Assembly: GCA_015060625.1 (NCBI GenBank)
Contig: SUYC01000002.1
Span: forward strand, 124,001-188,000
DNA length: 64,000 nt
Direction: 5' to 3'
DNA from: Xylanibacter ruminicola
GTDB taxonomy: Bacteria; Bacteroidota; Bacteroidia; Bacteroidales; Bacteroidaceae
Shown: piece after piece, positions 36,079 through 45,669 of the stretch
How positions within the stretch are numbered: position 1 is the stretch's first letter
How the letters are laid out: each line of letters begins with the position of its first letter
Notes under the pieces: model-generated
The model's database searches: none
The model's input: the letters and a program-made list of their open reading frames with translations, nothing else
Told to the model about the DNA's origin: nothing
Program-made: the position numbers and the translations under genes

Positions 36079-38142
36079 ATGAGCCACAGAACTATTAAAC
36101 TACTGGCTTGTTTCTCGCTAGTGGTGATGCTGGTGGTAGCATGCGGCGAACGGAAAGAAACAGGACTTGAAAAGAATACAGCCGACGGATTAGTCCTTGA
36201 TGCGTATAAGCATAAGGACTATCCGTTGTTGTTGTCTTTAGCCGATAGTCTTGAGAAGATTGGCGCCATTTCCGAAGTCCAGTCGTACTATTGGCGTGGC
36301 TATGCCAGCGACCGAATGGGTAAGAAGCGTGCCGCCGAGTATTACTGGAAGAAAGCCGAGGCTGGAGCGAAAGGCTTTAAGAGTGCCGAAGAGGTTGACT
36401 ATTATGCCAAGTCGGCCAGTCGCTTGGCTAACCTACTGAACCTGAAGGGTGACTATGATGGTTCGCTGAAGGAGGCCATTAGCGCAGCCGAAAAACTCGA
36501 AGAGTTGGGGTGCGACACCACCACCGATTATGTTAACCTGCTGGTGTTTATTGGTTGCGGTCAGGCTCGTTTCCCACGCATGGAGGATGCCACGCGTAAA
36601 TCGTTCGAGCGTGCCTATGCCAAGCATCTTGAGCGCATCAACGCATCACCTACCGAAACGACCTACAAAGGTGCTATTGCTGGCATTGTCAATATGGCTT
36701 ACTCGTGTAATGCCACCCATCAGTATCGCGAGGCCCTGTATTGGTGCGACCACTATGAAGAACTGTTAGCCCAATATGCCCGCCGCTATCCTTCAGATGT
36801 GGATTATATCGACAAGCAGCAAGCCCGTCAGAACATCTATCGTGCCACAGCGCTTGCCTCGTTAGGGCAGACGCAGGACTCGTATCTGGCTTATCTCAGT
36901 TTCAGAAACACCAATTTCAGTAAAACCCCCGAGGGTATTTACGATGCAGGCGAGTATCTGATAGAGGCCAAACAATGGAATGAGGCTGCCGATTGTTTCC
37001 AGCGCCTGAATGAGTTGGTGAACAAGTACCACATGGAGTTCTCGTTCGAGAATATCCAAACCTATTATCTCAAGAAGTACGAGGCCAATCTCAAGGCTGG
37101 TCGCAAGGATTCGGTTTATGCCATCAGTACCTATATCTGCGACTCGCTCAATGCTGCCATCGACCGTGCAAGAGCCGACAATGCAGCCGAGCTGGCCACC
37201 ATCTACAATACTGAGCAGAATGAAACCCAGCTTGCCGAGAACGAGGCCCGACTGCTGCGCGAGCGCCAGATAGCTGCCATCATCACTATTATTCTTATTG
37301 GCGGTTTCTTCGTGGCCTATGTGCTTTACAAGCAAAAGTCAACCATCAAACTGGCAAAGGCCCACGAGGAACTCAAGGAAGCCTACGACCAGTTGGAGGA
37401 GACCACCTCGGTCAAGGAGCGTATCGAGAGCGAACTGCGCATTGCGCGCCATATCCAGCTGTCGATGGTGCCCAGTGAGTTTCCACAGCATGACGACTTT
37501 GAACTCTATGCCTCGATGACAGCCGCAAAGGAGGTGGGAGGCGACCTTTATGATTATCTCGTTATCGATGACAATCTGTGCTTCTGTGTGGGCGATGTGT
37601 CGGGCAAGGGCGTGCCTGCCGCACTCTTTATGGCACAGGTCATCCGTCTGTTCCGTGCCATGGTGAAGCGTCACTACACGCCAGCCAAGATAGCCACCGA
37701 ACTGAATGCTGAATTGACCGAGAATAACGACGACGGCATGTTTATCACCATGTTTATTGGTATGGTTCACCTGCCCACGGGTAAACTCGATTTCTGTAAT
37801 GCTGGTCATAATCCCCCTGTGGTGGGCAATGGCAGCGCAAGCCACTTCCTTGAGATGGAACCCAATGCACCTATTGGCTTATGGGAGGGACTGACCTATA
37901 CAGGCGAGACCATTGATAATATCCAAGGCCAGTTGTTCTTCGTTTATAGCGACGGCCTGAACGAGGCAGAAAACCCACAGCAGGAGCAGTTTGGCGACGA
38001 CCGCTTATTGACTATGATTAAGCGTTCCAGTGAGCTGGCGCCTCGTCAGGTGGTAGAAGTCTTGAAGGAAGAGGTGGAACGCCATCGTGACGGTGCAGAA
38101 CCTAACGACGATTTTACATTACTTTGCCTGCGTGTGAAATAG
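36079..38142 (+). CDS. Lipoprotein-type TPR sensor with SpoIIE/PP2C phosphatase output
   Basis: A 687-residue protein with a lipoprotein signal (CFSLVVMLVVAC, Cys22), TPR-like periplasmic helices to about residue 380, a transmembrane helix (IAAIITIILIGGFFVAYVLY), a coiled-coil linker ending in EETTSVKERIESELRIARHI and a PP2C domain with GGDLYDY, GDVSGKGVPAALFMAQ, YSDGLNEAENP and EPNDDFTLLCLR. The output half is closely related to the phosphatase at 5993; the periplasmic half is closer to that of the histidine kinase at 23253. The start is ATG 36079; a TTG four codons earlier adds nothing. The next gene begins within 20 bases, suggesting co-transcription. Confidence 0.9.
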   Translation: MSHRTIKLLACFSLVVMLVVACGERKETGLEKNTADGLVLDAYKHKDYPLLLSLADSLEKIGAISEVQSYYWRGYASDRMGKKRAAEYYWKKAEAGAKGFKSAEEVDYYAKSASRLANLLNLKGDYDGSLKEAISAAEKLEELGCDTTTDYVNLLVFIGCGQARFPRMEDATRKSFERAYAKHLERINASPTETTYKGAIAGIVNMAYSCNATHQYREALYWCDHYEELLAQYARRYPSDVDYIDKQQARQNIYRATALASLGQTQDSYLAYLSFRNTNFSKTPEGIYDAGEYLIEAKQWNEAADCFQRLNELVNKYHMEFSFENIQTYYLKKYEANLKAGRKDSVYAISTYICDSLNAAIDRARADNAAELATIYNTEQNETQLAENEARLLRERQIAAIITIILIGGFFVAYVLYKQKSTIKLAKAHEELKEAYDQLEETTSVKERIESELRIARHIQLSMVPSEFPQHDDFELYASMTAAKEVGGDLYDYLVIDDNLCFCVGDVSGKGVPAALFMAQVIRLFRAMVKRHYTPAKIATELNAELTENNDDGMFITMFIGMVHLPTGKLDFCNAGHNPPVVGNGSASHFLEMEPNAPIGLWEGLTYTGETIDNIQGQLFFVYSDGLNEAENPQQEQFGDDRLLTMIKRSSELAPRQVVEVLKEEVERHRDGAEPNDDFTLLCLRVK

Positions 38143-38161
38143 TTTATATATGATATCTGAT

Positions 38162-38707
38162 ATGAAGAATTTGAAATATTATTGTGCGTTATTCATGTTA
38201 GCGCTGTGTGCTCAATCTGTTCAAGCTCAGGAAGCAGAGCTTGTCCGAAATGGCGATTTTGAACTGAAACCCAAGATTGAACGCGGCACTAATGCCACCA
38301 CCGCTTGGAGTGCAACCAAGCCTGTGGTAGTAGTACATGTCGATCCTGTTAGTGATGATAATCCTTGTTATGCCGTCGTCTGCTGCGACACCATCTATAA
38401 CCAGGGTTTCGATGGTATCAATGTGGTTGATGGTACCAAGTACGATTTCTCTGTATGTCTGCGCAATCTGCCTGCTATCAAGGAACAGGAGCGTGCCGAA
38501 GGGTGCAAGCTGCTGATTATCCAGTTGGTTGATGAGCAGAATAATGCCCTGGCCGAGGCCACCATCCGCGCCAAAGGCAACCAGTGGCAGCAGTATCAAG
38601 CTGTGTTTACAGCCAGCGGCACTTGCGCCAAGGCCCGACTGGCCATCGTGGGTGTAGGTTGCCCGAAGATAGCTATCGATAAGGTAAGTCTGAAAAAACA
38701 CGAGTAG
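38162..38707 (+). CDS. Small secreted carbohydrate-binding-like protein
   Basis: A 181-residue protein with signal peptide (MKNLKYYCALFMLALCAQSV ending in QA) and a single beta-sandwich domain: ELVRNGDFELKPK, GFDGINVVDGTKYDFSVCLR, GNQWQQYQAVFTASGTCAKA, IAIDKVSL. The pattern matches CBM4/CBM9-type modules and is similar to the N-terminal domain of the GH51 enzyme at 49427 (GFDGISVKAGEKYDFSAFMR; GDWKKFEAVLTPNADCKQAA). No catalytic domain follows. An ATG four codons upstream (38150) is possible but gives a poorer signal. It lies between the SpoIIE gene and the kinase gene, three bases before the latter. Confidence 0.75.
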   Translation: MKNLKYYCALFMLALCAQSVQAQEAELVRNGDFELKPKIERGTNATTAWSATKPVVVVHVDPVSDDNPCYAVVCCDTIYNQGFDGINVVDGTKYDFSVCLRNLPAIKEQERAEGCKLLIIQLVDEQNNALAEATIRAKGNQWQQYQAVFTASGTCAKARLAIVGVGCPKIAIDKVSLKKHE

Positions 38708-38710
38708 CAT

Positions 38711-40390
38711 ATGTTACATATCCGTTGCAAGAACAACAATATCACCAAGAGTTTTCCTGAAGGCACATCGCTGCTCGATGTTTACCAGGCGTTTGCCAGC
38801 GATCTCAACTTCGAGTATCCCGTAGTCTCAGCCAAGGTCAACAATGCCTCGCAGGGACTGAAGTTCCGTTTGTACCAGAATCGCGATGTGGAGTTTCTCG
38901 ATGCCCGTAGTGGCTCGGGCCGTCGTGTTTATACCCGTTCGCTGTGCTTTGTGCTCTACAAGGCCACCTGTGATGTGTTCCCAGGTAGCAAACTCTACAT
39001 GGAGCACCCCATCTCCAACGGCTATTACTGCAACTTTAAAAAGAAAAACAACGAGCCCCTGACGGATGAGGATGTGCAGAAAATCTCCCAGCGCATGCGA
39101 GAGATTGTCGATCTTGATATGCCCTTCCGTCGTACCGAGGCTACTACCGACGAGGCTGTGCGTGTGTTCAGCGAGCGTGGCTTTGCCGACAAGGTGAAGC
39201 TGATTGAAACCAGCGGTCAGATCTATACCGACTATTATACCCTGGGCGACACTGTGGATTATTACTATGGTCCGCTGGTGCCTTCGGCAGGCTATCTCAA
39301 GGTATGGGGCTTGGAGCATTATCACGACGGTTTGTTGCTGCGTGTGCCCGACAAGAACAACCCTATGCAGCTGGCCGAAGAGGTAGATATGCCTCGCACA
39401 TTCGAGGTGTTTGCCGAGAAGGTGCGCTGGGATGTCATCATGCGCCTGTCGAATGCCGGTGATGTGAATAAGGCCATCCTGCGTGGTCATGCTTCAGAAT
39501 TAATACAGGTGAGCGAGGCGCTGCAGGAAAAGAAGATTGTAAAGATAGCCGAAGAGATCGACCAGCGTTTCCGCGACCCTGAGCATCCCATCCGTCTGGT
39601 ACTCATCACCGGACCGTCGAGCTCAGGTAAGTCCACCTTCTGTAAGCGTCTTTCTGTACAGTTGCTGGCCTGTGGCTTGCGCCCGTACTCCTTCTCTACC
39701 GACGACTACTTTGTGAACCGTGTTGACACCCCCAAGCTACCTAACGGTCAGTACGACTTTGATAATATCGAGACCGTGGATTACAAGTTGCTGGGCGAGC
39801 ATCTGGAGCGCCTGATGAAGGGCGAGGTAGTAGAGGTGCCCCAGTATAATTTCGTGACAGGCAAGCGCGAGTGGAATGGCAAGAAGTTCAAGCTCAGCAA
39901 CGATAGTGTGCTGATTATCGAGGGAATCCACGCCCTGAATCCTCTGCTCACCAAGCAGATTTCCGATTCGTCCAAGTATAAGATTTATATCTCAGCCCTT
40001 ACCAGTATCTCGCTCGACGATCATAACTGGATTCCCACCCAGGACAACCGCCTGCTGCGCCGCATCATCCGCGACTACAACAAAGGTGCCTTCTCTGCTC
40101 GTGAGACTATCAGTCAGTGGAAGAGTGTGTGTGAGGCCGAGGACTTGTGGATAGCACCTTTCCAGGAAACAGCCGATGTGATGTTCAATTCGGCGCTCAA
40201 CATCGAGTTTGCCGTACTGCGCACCCATGCCGAGGTGATTCTCTCGTCGGTTCCCAAGAACTGCCCAGAGTATGCCGAGGCCCATCGCCTGTTGAAGTTC
40301 CTGCGCTATTTCATTCCCATAAGCGATAAGGAGATTCCTCCCACCAGCATCATGCGTGAGTTCGTTGGTGGCAGTAGCTTTAAGTATTAA
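38711..40390 (+). CDS. TGS-domain nucleoside (uridine-like) kinase
   Basis: A 559-residue cytoplasmic protein. The N-terminus resembles a TGS/threonyl-tRNA-synthetase N-terminal region (NITKSFPEGTSLLDVYQAFA; HPISNGYYCNF). From about 295 on is a P-loop kinase of the phosphoribulokinase/uridine kinase family: Walker A GPSSSGKST at 301-309, SFSTDDYFVNR, DNIETVDYKLLGEHLERLMK, SVLIIEGIHALNP (Walker B) and RRIIRDYNKGAFSARETI. The family is widespread in Bacteroidetes and Firmicutes and annotated as nucleoside kinase; its substrate is not known to me. It follows the small secreted protein by three bases and is followed by a hairpin. Confidence 0.88.
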   Translation: MLHIRCKNNNITKSFPEGTSLLDVYQAFASDLNFEYPVVSAKVNNASQGLKFRLYQNRDVEFLDARSGSGRRVYTRSLCFVLYKATCDVFPGSKLYMEHPISNGYYCNFKKKNNEPLTDEDVQKISQRMREIVDLDMPFRRTEATTDEAVRVFSERGFADKVKLIETSGQIYTDYYTLGDTVDYYYGPLVPSAGYLKVWGLEHYHDGLLLRVPDKNNPMQLAEEVDMPRTFEVFAEKVRWDVIMRLSNAGDVNKAILRGHASELIQVSEALQEKKIVKIAEEIDQRFRDPEHPIRLVLITGPSSSGKSTFCKRLSVQLLACGLRPYSFSTDDYFVNRVDTPKLPNGQYDFDNIETVDYKLLGEHLERLMKGEVVEVPQYNFVTGKREWNGKKFKLSNDSVLIIEGIHALNPLLTKQISDSSKYKIYISALTSISLDDHNWIPTQDNRLLRRIIRDYNKGAFSARETISQWKSVCEAEDLWIAPFQETADVMFNSALNIEFAVLRTHAEVILSSVPKNCPEYAEAHRLLKFLRYFIPISDKEIPPTSIMREFVGGSSFKY

Positions 40391-40413
40391 CTTGATGATA
40401 CTATAATGGAGAG

Positions 40414-40440
40414 CATCCCCCGGCATATCACGCGGGGATG
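40414..40440 (+). terminator. Stem-loop after the kinase gene
   Basis: CATCCCC (40414-40420) pairs with GGGGATG (40434-40440), and CG pairs extend the stem inward. The following TTCACTTTTA is a weak U-tract. The rest of the 292-base gap (40391-40682) holds the promoter at 40610-40641 and nothing else I recognise. Confidence 0.6.
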
Positions 40441-40609
40441 TTCACTTTTAGGTAGGTTTTATTTAGTATTAAGGAAAAACTTGTCTGGAATATTGAATTC
40501 CCGACAACCAGCCCCATAAGCGCATTTCTCGTCAGACCATATTTCCAACTTCGGGAGGGGAGGATGGGAATTCCATTGTTGAAAAAAATGCAAAAAAACG
40601 TTATAGTTA

Positions 40610-40641
40610 TTTGCAAAAATCAGAAATTTTATGTAAGTTTG
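40610..40641 (+). promoter_or_regulatory. Promoter of the four-gene secreted-protein cluster
   Basis: TTTG (40610-40613), a 20-bp spacer and TAAGTTTG (40634-40641), with ATG 40683 about 40 bases downstream. Confidence 0.7.
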
Positions 40642-40682
40642 CAAATACAAATAATCTATCTATTAACAAAACTATAACGATA

Positions 40683-42497
40683 ATGATGAGAAAGTTTTCT
40701 TATTTACTATTAATGGTGTTTTTGTCAATGTCGGTTGCCTATGCACAAGAATTAACGTCTGAGCAATGGAAGGCGATACTTAATAGCGATCAATACCTAA
40801 TAGGAATGGGTGTAAACTCTGAATTGGAAGAGGCACGCCAGACTGCATTGAGCGATTTGTCGGGCAAGATCTCGACAAAGGTTCAGTCGCAGTTTGAATA
40901 CGTTCTAGAGAACAAATCGAAAGGACAGGATGTTGACTCAGAGACTAAGATGAAAAATATCATCCGTTCATATACTTCTACTACACTGAAGAATATAAGT
41001 GAGCATGTAGAAAAAGAGAAAGATAAATATGTGGTATATCGCTACATAAAGAATAGCGAGCTTAGAGCAATGTTTAAGCGTAGAATAAACCTTGCAAAGA
41101 AATGGGCAAAAGAAGGCATTGACCGTGAAAAAGAAGGGAAAGTTGGCGATGCTCTGCAGGATTTCTATTGGTCACTAGCCCTGTTGAGAAGTTGTCCTGA
41201 TGGCGACTTGGAAACGATTACCCAGGACTACGTGGAAATTAATATGATTCAAGATGTATTCAAGCGGGTAAAGGATATCTTAAGCAATATAACCCTAAAG
41301 GCTGATGAAGTAGAGAAAGACGAAGAAGGGCAACATATTACGCTATCGATTAAATATAAAGGAAAGCCCGCAGTTAACTTCAATTATAGATATGCGGGCA
41401 GTAAGGGGACTTCAAATATGTTCTCAGCTAAAGATGGCATAGGCGAGTTATACATTTCTCAGGCTACTAAACTCTCAAAACTAAAGATTATTGCTGAATA
41501 TGAATGTAGGGAAGAAGCAAATATACACCCAGACCTTCGTAGTGTGTTAGAAACAACGGAACCTGTGCCTTTTACTGCTGCCGAGTTCTTTATTGACTTG
41601 AAAGGTAGTAACGTTACAGAGGGTTTTAAACAAAGTAACATACTGAATATAGAATCATCTGTATCTACATCAGAATCACCGCATCTTGCTACAATAAAGG
41701 CAATAGAAAGGGGGCTGGCACAAAGAAACTATGCTGATTTAAACATCTATTTTACTTCGGAAGGTTGGGAGATGTTCAGAAAACTGATAGCTTACGGTGA
41801 TGCGAAATTGCTGCGTTCGACAGAGGTTCAGTTCCTGCCAGATGGGCAAGGTGTTGTTTGTCGCAGTTTCCCTATGAGCTTCACTTTCAGGGGAAATAGG
41901 CGTACATTCACAGAGGATGTCGTTTTTTATATGGACAATCAGGCCAAAGTTAAAGAAGTGGCTTTTGGACTTGAACAAGCCGCTGTTTCCGATATTTTAG
42001 GGAGAGAACAGTGGAGTATGGAGGCACGTCAAACCATGATTCACTTTCTGGAGACTTATAAAACGGCATATGCACTGAAGCGTTTGGATTATATTGAGAG
42101 CATTTTCTCGCAAGATGCACTTATTATTACTGGCTCTGTTGTAAAAGGCACAGGACAAAAGGAGATGCAGCCTGCCAAAATGGCTCAGGTAAAATATACA
42201 CGCCAAACCAAAGAGCAATACATCAAGAGCCTGAAGAAATGTTTTGGCAGCAATGAATATATCAATATCCGTTTTGCTGAAAACACCGTACGCCGCTCGG
42301 CCTCAAAACCTGACATCTACGGTATACAGATAAAGCAAGATTATTTCTCATCGAGTTATGGTGATACAGGCTATCTTTTCCTGCTCATTGATTTTCAAAA
42401 ACCAGAGACACCAATCATTCATGTTCGTACATGGCAACCTGACCTAGATCCAAATATAAAAGATGGCCGCATAGATATTACGAGTTTTACACTTTAA
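40683..42497 (+). CDS. Secreted LPP20-like protein of unknown function
   Basis: A 604-residue exported protein. The signal peptide (MRKFSYLLLMVFLSMSVAYA) is followed by a region resembling the LPP20/FlgT N-terminal fold (YLIGMGVNSELEEARQTALS, DLSGKISTKVQS). A helical part with DREKEGKVGDALQDFYWSLA follows, then beta-rich segments. The second half has a paired pattern (KAIERGLAQRNYADLNIYFT; FLETYKTAYALKRLDYIESI), suggesting NTF2-like repeats, which I offer only as a possibility. The start is one of two adjacent ATGs (40683 or 40686). AT-rich codons differ from the neighbouring genes. It heads a cluster of four exported proteins. Confidence 0.7.
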   Translation: MMRKFSYLLLMVFLSMSVAYAQELTSEQWKAILNSDQYLIGMGVNSELEEARQTALSDLSGKISTKVQSQFEYVLENKSKGQDVDSETKMKNIIRSYTSTTLKNISEHVEKEKDKYVVYRYIKNSELRAMFKRRINLAKKWAKEGIDREKEGKVGDALQDFYWSLALLRSCPDGDLETITQDYVEINMIQDVFKRVKDILSNITLKADEVEKDEEGQHITLSIKYKGKPAVNFNYRYAGSKGTSNMFSAKDGIGELYISQATKLSKLKIIAEYECREEANIHPDLRSVLETTEPVPFTAAEFFIDLKGSNVTEGFKQSNILNIESSVSTSESPHLATIKAIERGLAQRNYADLNIYFTSEGWEMFRKLIAYGDAKLLRSTEVQFLPDGQGVVCRSFPMSFTFRGNRRTFTEDVVFYMDNQAKVKEVAFGLEQAAVSDILGREQWSMEARQTMIHFLETYKTAYALKRLDYIESIFSQDALIITGSVVKGTGQKEMQPAKMAQVKYTRQTKEQYIKSLKKCFGSNEYINIRFAENTVRRSASKPDIYGIQIKQDYFSSSYGDTGYLFLLIDFQKPETPIIHVRTWQPDLDPNIKDGRIDITSFTL

Positions 42498-42541
42498 AAT
42501 GATTTTTGATTTTTTTATTTTTACCAATAACAAACATTTTT

Positions 42542-44305
42542 ATGAAACAATCTATTCTGAATTTTGCGATGGTATTGCTAATGGCTGTGACATCTGTTGC
42601 CACAGTCAACGCACAAAAAACCATGGATGTGTCGAAGTTTACCAGACTCGACAATGATTTGATGGCAAGAGTTACCAAACCTGTTCGTGACAAAGACGAA
42701 GGAAAACTTTGTGCCTTGATAAGAGTGGTAACCACCCTGCCCGAACTGGAAGTTCGTGCAGACGCCTTGGGTATTGTGCAACAAGAAAAACATAGTGGCG
42801 AATATTGGCTCTATGTGCCTTATGGTGCTCGCAGCCTTTCTTTCACACACGCAGGTTTTTATCCTTTGCTATATCAATATGCGCTACCAATAGATGAAGG
42901 TACGGTTTATGAGTTGCGATTAAGCGGTTTCGATACCAATACAGCTGAAGGAGCTCAAAATACCAATACTCAGCTCTTCGTTTTGACTCATCAGCCAGAT
43001 GAAGCCAAAGTTTTCATCGACGATATGGAAATGGCATCTGAAAATGGTGTCTTTGCATCTATGATGAGCAAGGGAGAGCATACTTATAAAGTGACAGCCG
43101 ACCAATTTGAAGACGTGGAAGGTTCGTTTACGCTTGAAGACCAGCCCGTTCGCGAAAGCGCAGTTTTAAACCCGCTGTTTGGTACATTCAAGCTTGAGAC
43201 CAAACCAGAAGATGACTTCGATATTTCTATCAATGGCAAACTGGCAGGACGCTCACCATTTACAAGCGAACGCTTGGATCCTGGCAGTTATCGTGTACAT
43301 ATTTCCAAAAACAAATTTTATCCAGTTGATACATTAATCAGACTTCGCGAGGGTGATAATTTAAGATACAGGATTAAATTGACCTCAAAATCAGATTCGC
43401 TTTTCTATAATCGAATTCTTGGAGGCCGAAATATTTCAATTGGTATCAACGCTGGTTATCTGATGCCCTTTGTTTCGTCAAAGGCTAGTGGCGATTATAC
43501 GGGTAGTCCTATCAACTACTCTCTGTGTAATTCAGGCGAGAATGTTAGCTATTCGTCACAGTCGGGCTTTACAGCTGGTCTGTTTGTCGACATCCGACTC
43601 TATAAGAATTTCTACATGATGCTTGGTGCAAACTATACTCAAGTGAAGTATACAAATAAATTCGACAAACAGCTTACAAATGCGGTGGTTATGTCAGATG
43701 AGGATGACATATTAAAAGGTAATATCATAAACAGCTATGAAGAAAATTATACGCTTCAAGCTATCGAAGTTCCTCTGATGTTCTCATATCGCTTTGTACT
43801 TACCCGTGTTTCAAGTCTGCATCTCAACCTAGGTCCGTATGTTAGCTTTGGTCTTAAAGCCAAGATGAAGACTGCTGGTTCATCAAATGCTGAAGGAGAG
43901 AAATACTCTAGATGGGGACTTGTAACAAGTCCTACCCCATTGGGGACTTTTAGTGGAGTCAATACCCACATGAATGCAGATTTCGACCTCTATTCAAAGG
44001 ATTTTGAATTCTCTACTATTTATGAGGGAGGCGCAGGTTTGGAGGTTGCGGAGAAATATATAAAAGAAGATTCTCCTTACAAGAAATTCAACTATGGTTT
44101 GAAAGCAGGCATAACTTTCGAGATGCGCGGTTTCCAACTGAGTGCAAATTATAGTTTCCAATTATCGAACATGGCCAATAAGAATTTCTGGGAAGGTACT
44201 CGTATACCAATAATTAATGGTTTGACTGGTGATACCAATATGAGCGGTTACAAACACAGAATTCATGCTCTAGAGATTAAACTTGGTTATGTATTAAGAT
44301 ACTAA
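42542..44305 (+). CDS. Exported PEGA-domain protein with C-terminal outer-membrane barrel
   Basis: A 587-residue protein: signal peptide (KQSILNFAMVLLMAVTSVAT), beta-rich N-terminal part (GEYWLYVPYGARSLSFTHAG), two PEGA-like repeats (VLTHQPDEAKVFIDDMEMAS; FKLETKPEDDFDISINGKLA with GRSPFTSERLDPGSYRVHIS), then from about 300 an outer-membrane barrel of PorT/OprF type (ISIGINAGYLMPF to LEIKLGYVLRY, closing aromatic residue). PEGA domains often occur at cell-envelope surfaces. It starts 44 bases after the LPP20-like gene and 12 bases before the lipoprotein gene. Confidence 0.78.
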   Translation: MKQSILNFAMVLLMAVTSVATVNAQKTMDVSKFTRLDNDLMARVTKPVRDKDEGKLCALIRVVTTLPELEVRADALGIVQQEKHSGEYWLYVPYGARSLSFTHAGFYPLLYQYALPIDEGTVYELRLSGFDTNTAEGAQNTNTQLFVLTHQPDEAKVFIDDMEMASENGVFASMMSKGEHTYKVTADQFEDVEGSFTLEDQPVRESAVLNPLFGTFKLETKPEDDFDISINGKLAGRSPFTSERLDPGSYRVHISKNKFYPVDTLIRLREGDNLRYRIKLTSKSDSLFYNRILGGRNISIGINAGYLMPFVSSKASGDYTGSPINYSLCNSGENVSYSSQSGFTAGLFVDIRLYKNFYMMLGANYTQVKYTNKFDKQLTNAVVMSDEDDILKGNIINSYEENYTLQAIEVPLMFSYRFVLTRVSSLHLNLGPYVSFGLKAKMKTAGSSNAEGEKYSRWGLVTSPTPLGTFSGVNTHMNADFDLYSKDFEFSTIYEGGAGLEVAEKYIKEDSPYKKFNYGLKAGITFEMRGFQLSANYSFQLSNMANKNFWEGTRIPIINGLTGDTNMSGYKHRIHALEIKLGYVLRY

Positions 44306-44317
44306 TACGACTGTTAT

Positions 44318-45667
44318 ATGAAAAAGGAAATGATAAACAAATTACCACTTTTCCTATTAGTACTCTTAGGGTGTTTGTCCTTCATTAGTTGTGAAGACGA
44401 CAATGATGGCCCTCAGTACTCAATAACAGGTGAGTGGTTCTTAGACGAAAGTGACGGTAACCAGACGAAGCGAACGATAAAGGAGTTTACTTCTGATGGT
44501 CAGTACCATGGTTCGCAATATATTGTTGGTGCAGAGACTAATATCAGAGAAATCGCTGATGGCATCTACACTTATAAAAACAATACTATCAACGCAGTTT
44601 TCTCAACCCCATACGATGCACGGCATTATAGTGAGAGCTACAAGGTTATAAGTGCCGACAAATACTCGCTTTCAATCCGAGTAGAAAACACTGGTAATAG
44701 TGGCGTGATGCATAGAGTAGTTGACACTTATGACATTAAGTTAGGTGAGAAGCGTAATTGCATCGTGAATGATCCTGCCTTCAATGCAGTTGCATACATG
44801 TCGTATGACGAGAATATTGCTTTTGTTGATGCAGATGGAGTTGTATGTGGCATGAAACGAGGTACCACCTACGTCAAAATAGTTTCAAGTGAAGGCGAAG
44901 CAATTATTCGCATAAAAGTTAGTGATGCTGGCAATCTAATGGAGGACTATGTAAAGTACATTTACGCTCCAATTGATCAAGTTTATAAAGATTTTGGCAA
45001 CAACTACCTACAATACCAATTGAATAGTGGTCTAACTGTTGTGCAGTACAATCTAATGGACGACGCACTTAAGGAGGTCACCTTCAATTATCTTATAGAA
45101 GAGCATGTATACAATGTCCTAGGATCTTTCCGCCATAGTGTAGATTTGAACGCAATTATTGCTTCTTTTGATCAGAAATACGAAAAGAGACCTTCAACAG
45201 CCGACCATATTCATTACTACTATGCTTATAATGAAGAGCATCTTATTAGGTTAATGATTGATGCTAAAACATATACTTTTATGTTTGAAGTAACACCGAG
45301 TGCTATTGAAGAATATGATGGTATGGTTACGCTAAGAGCCGATACCTTTGCAAAATGGTTCGGCTTTGATTTGAAGGACAGTTATGGGCTCTTTACAAGT
45401 ATTATTGATAATGATGTATACAAAGGTATCATTATGGAATATGATGAAGATACAATGGAGATACTTAAAATTCAACTTGTTTGTAGAGCAGGAGTCGAAG
45501 AGTCGGATTTACGCGACTGGTTTGAGGAACACTATTACATACACGATTTGACGAGTCTCACCATCTATTGTACTCATCCAGTCTTCCCGCGTTCTGAATA
45601 CTATGTGATGATTTCTACTAATCCTAAAACAGGCAATGTTAATGTTGTCTATCAAAAGAATTATTGA
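44318..45667 (+). CDS. Lipoprotein with Big2-like segment, function unknown
   Basis: A 449-residue lipoprotein (LVLLGCLSFISC signal, Cys at about 26) followed by an acidic stretch EDDNDGP. The first domain (ITGEWFLDESDGNQTKRTIK) is a lipocalin-like or similar sandwich. A bacterial Ig-like (Big2) pattern follows (YDENIAFVDADGVVCGMKRG, TTYVKIVSSEGEAIIRIKV), then two or three further domains I cannot assign. It is a paralogue in layout of the next gene. No enzyme motif is seen. Confidence 0.7.
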   Translation: MKKEMINKLPLFLLVLLGCLSFISCEDDNDGPQYSITGEWFLDESDGNQTKRTIKEFTSDGQYHGSQYIVGAETNIREIADGIYTYKNNTINAVFSTPYDARHYSESYKVISADKYSLSIRVENTGNSGVMHRVVDTYDIKLGEKRNCIVNDPAFNAVAYMSYDENIAFVDADGVVCGMKRGTTYVKIVSSEGEAIIRIKVSDAGNLMEDYVKYIYAPIDQVYKDFGNNYLQYQLNSGLTVVQYNLMDDALKEVTFNYLIEEHVYNVLGSFRHSVDLNAIIASFDQKYEKRPSTADHIHYYYAYNEEHLIRLMIDAKTYTFMFEVTPSAIEEYDGMVTLRADTFAKWFGFDLKDSYGLFTSIIDNDVYKGIIMEYDEDTMEILKIQLVCRAGVEESDLRDWFEEHYYIHDLTSLTIYCTHPVFPRSEYYVMISTNPKTGNVNVVYQKNY

Positions 45668-45669
45668 TT

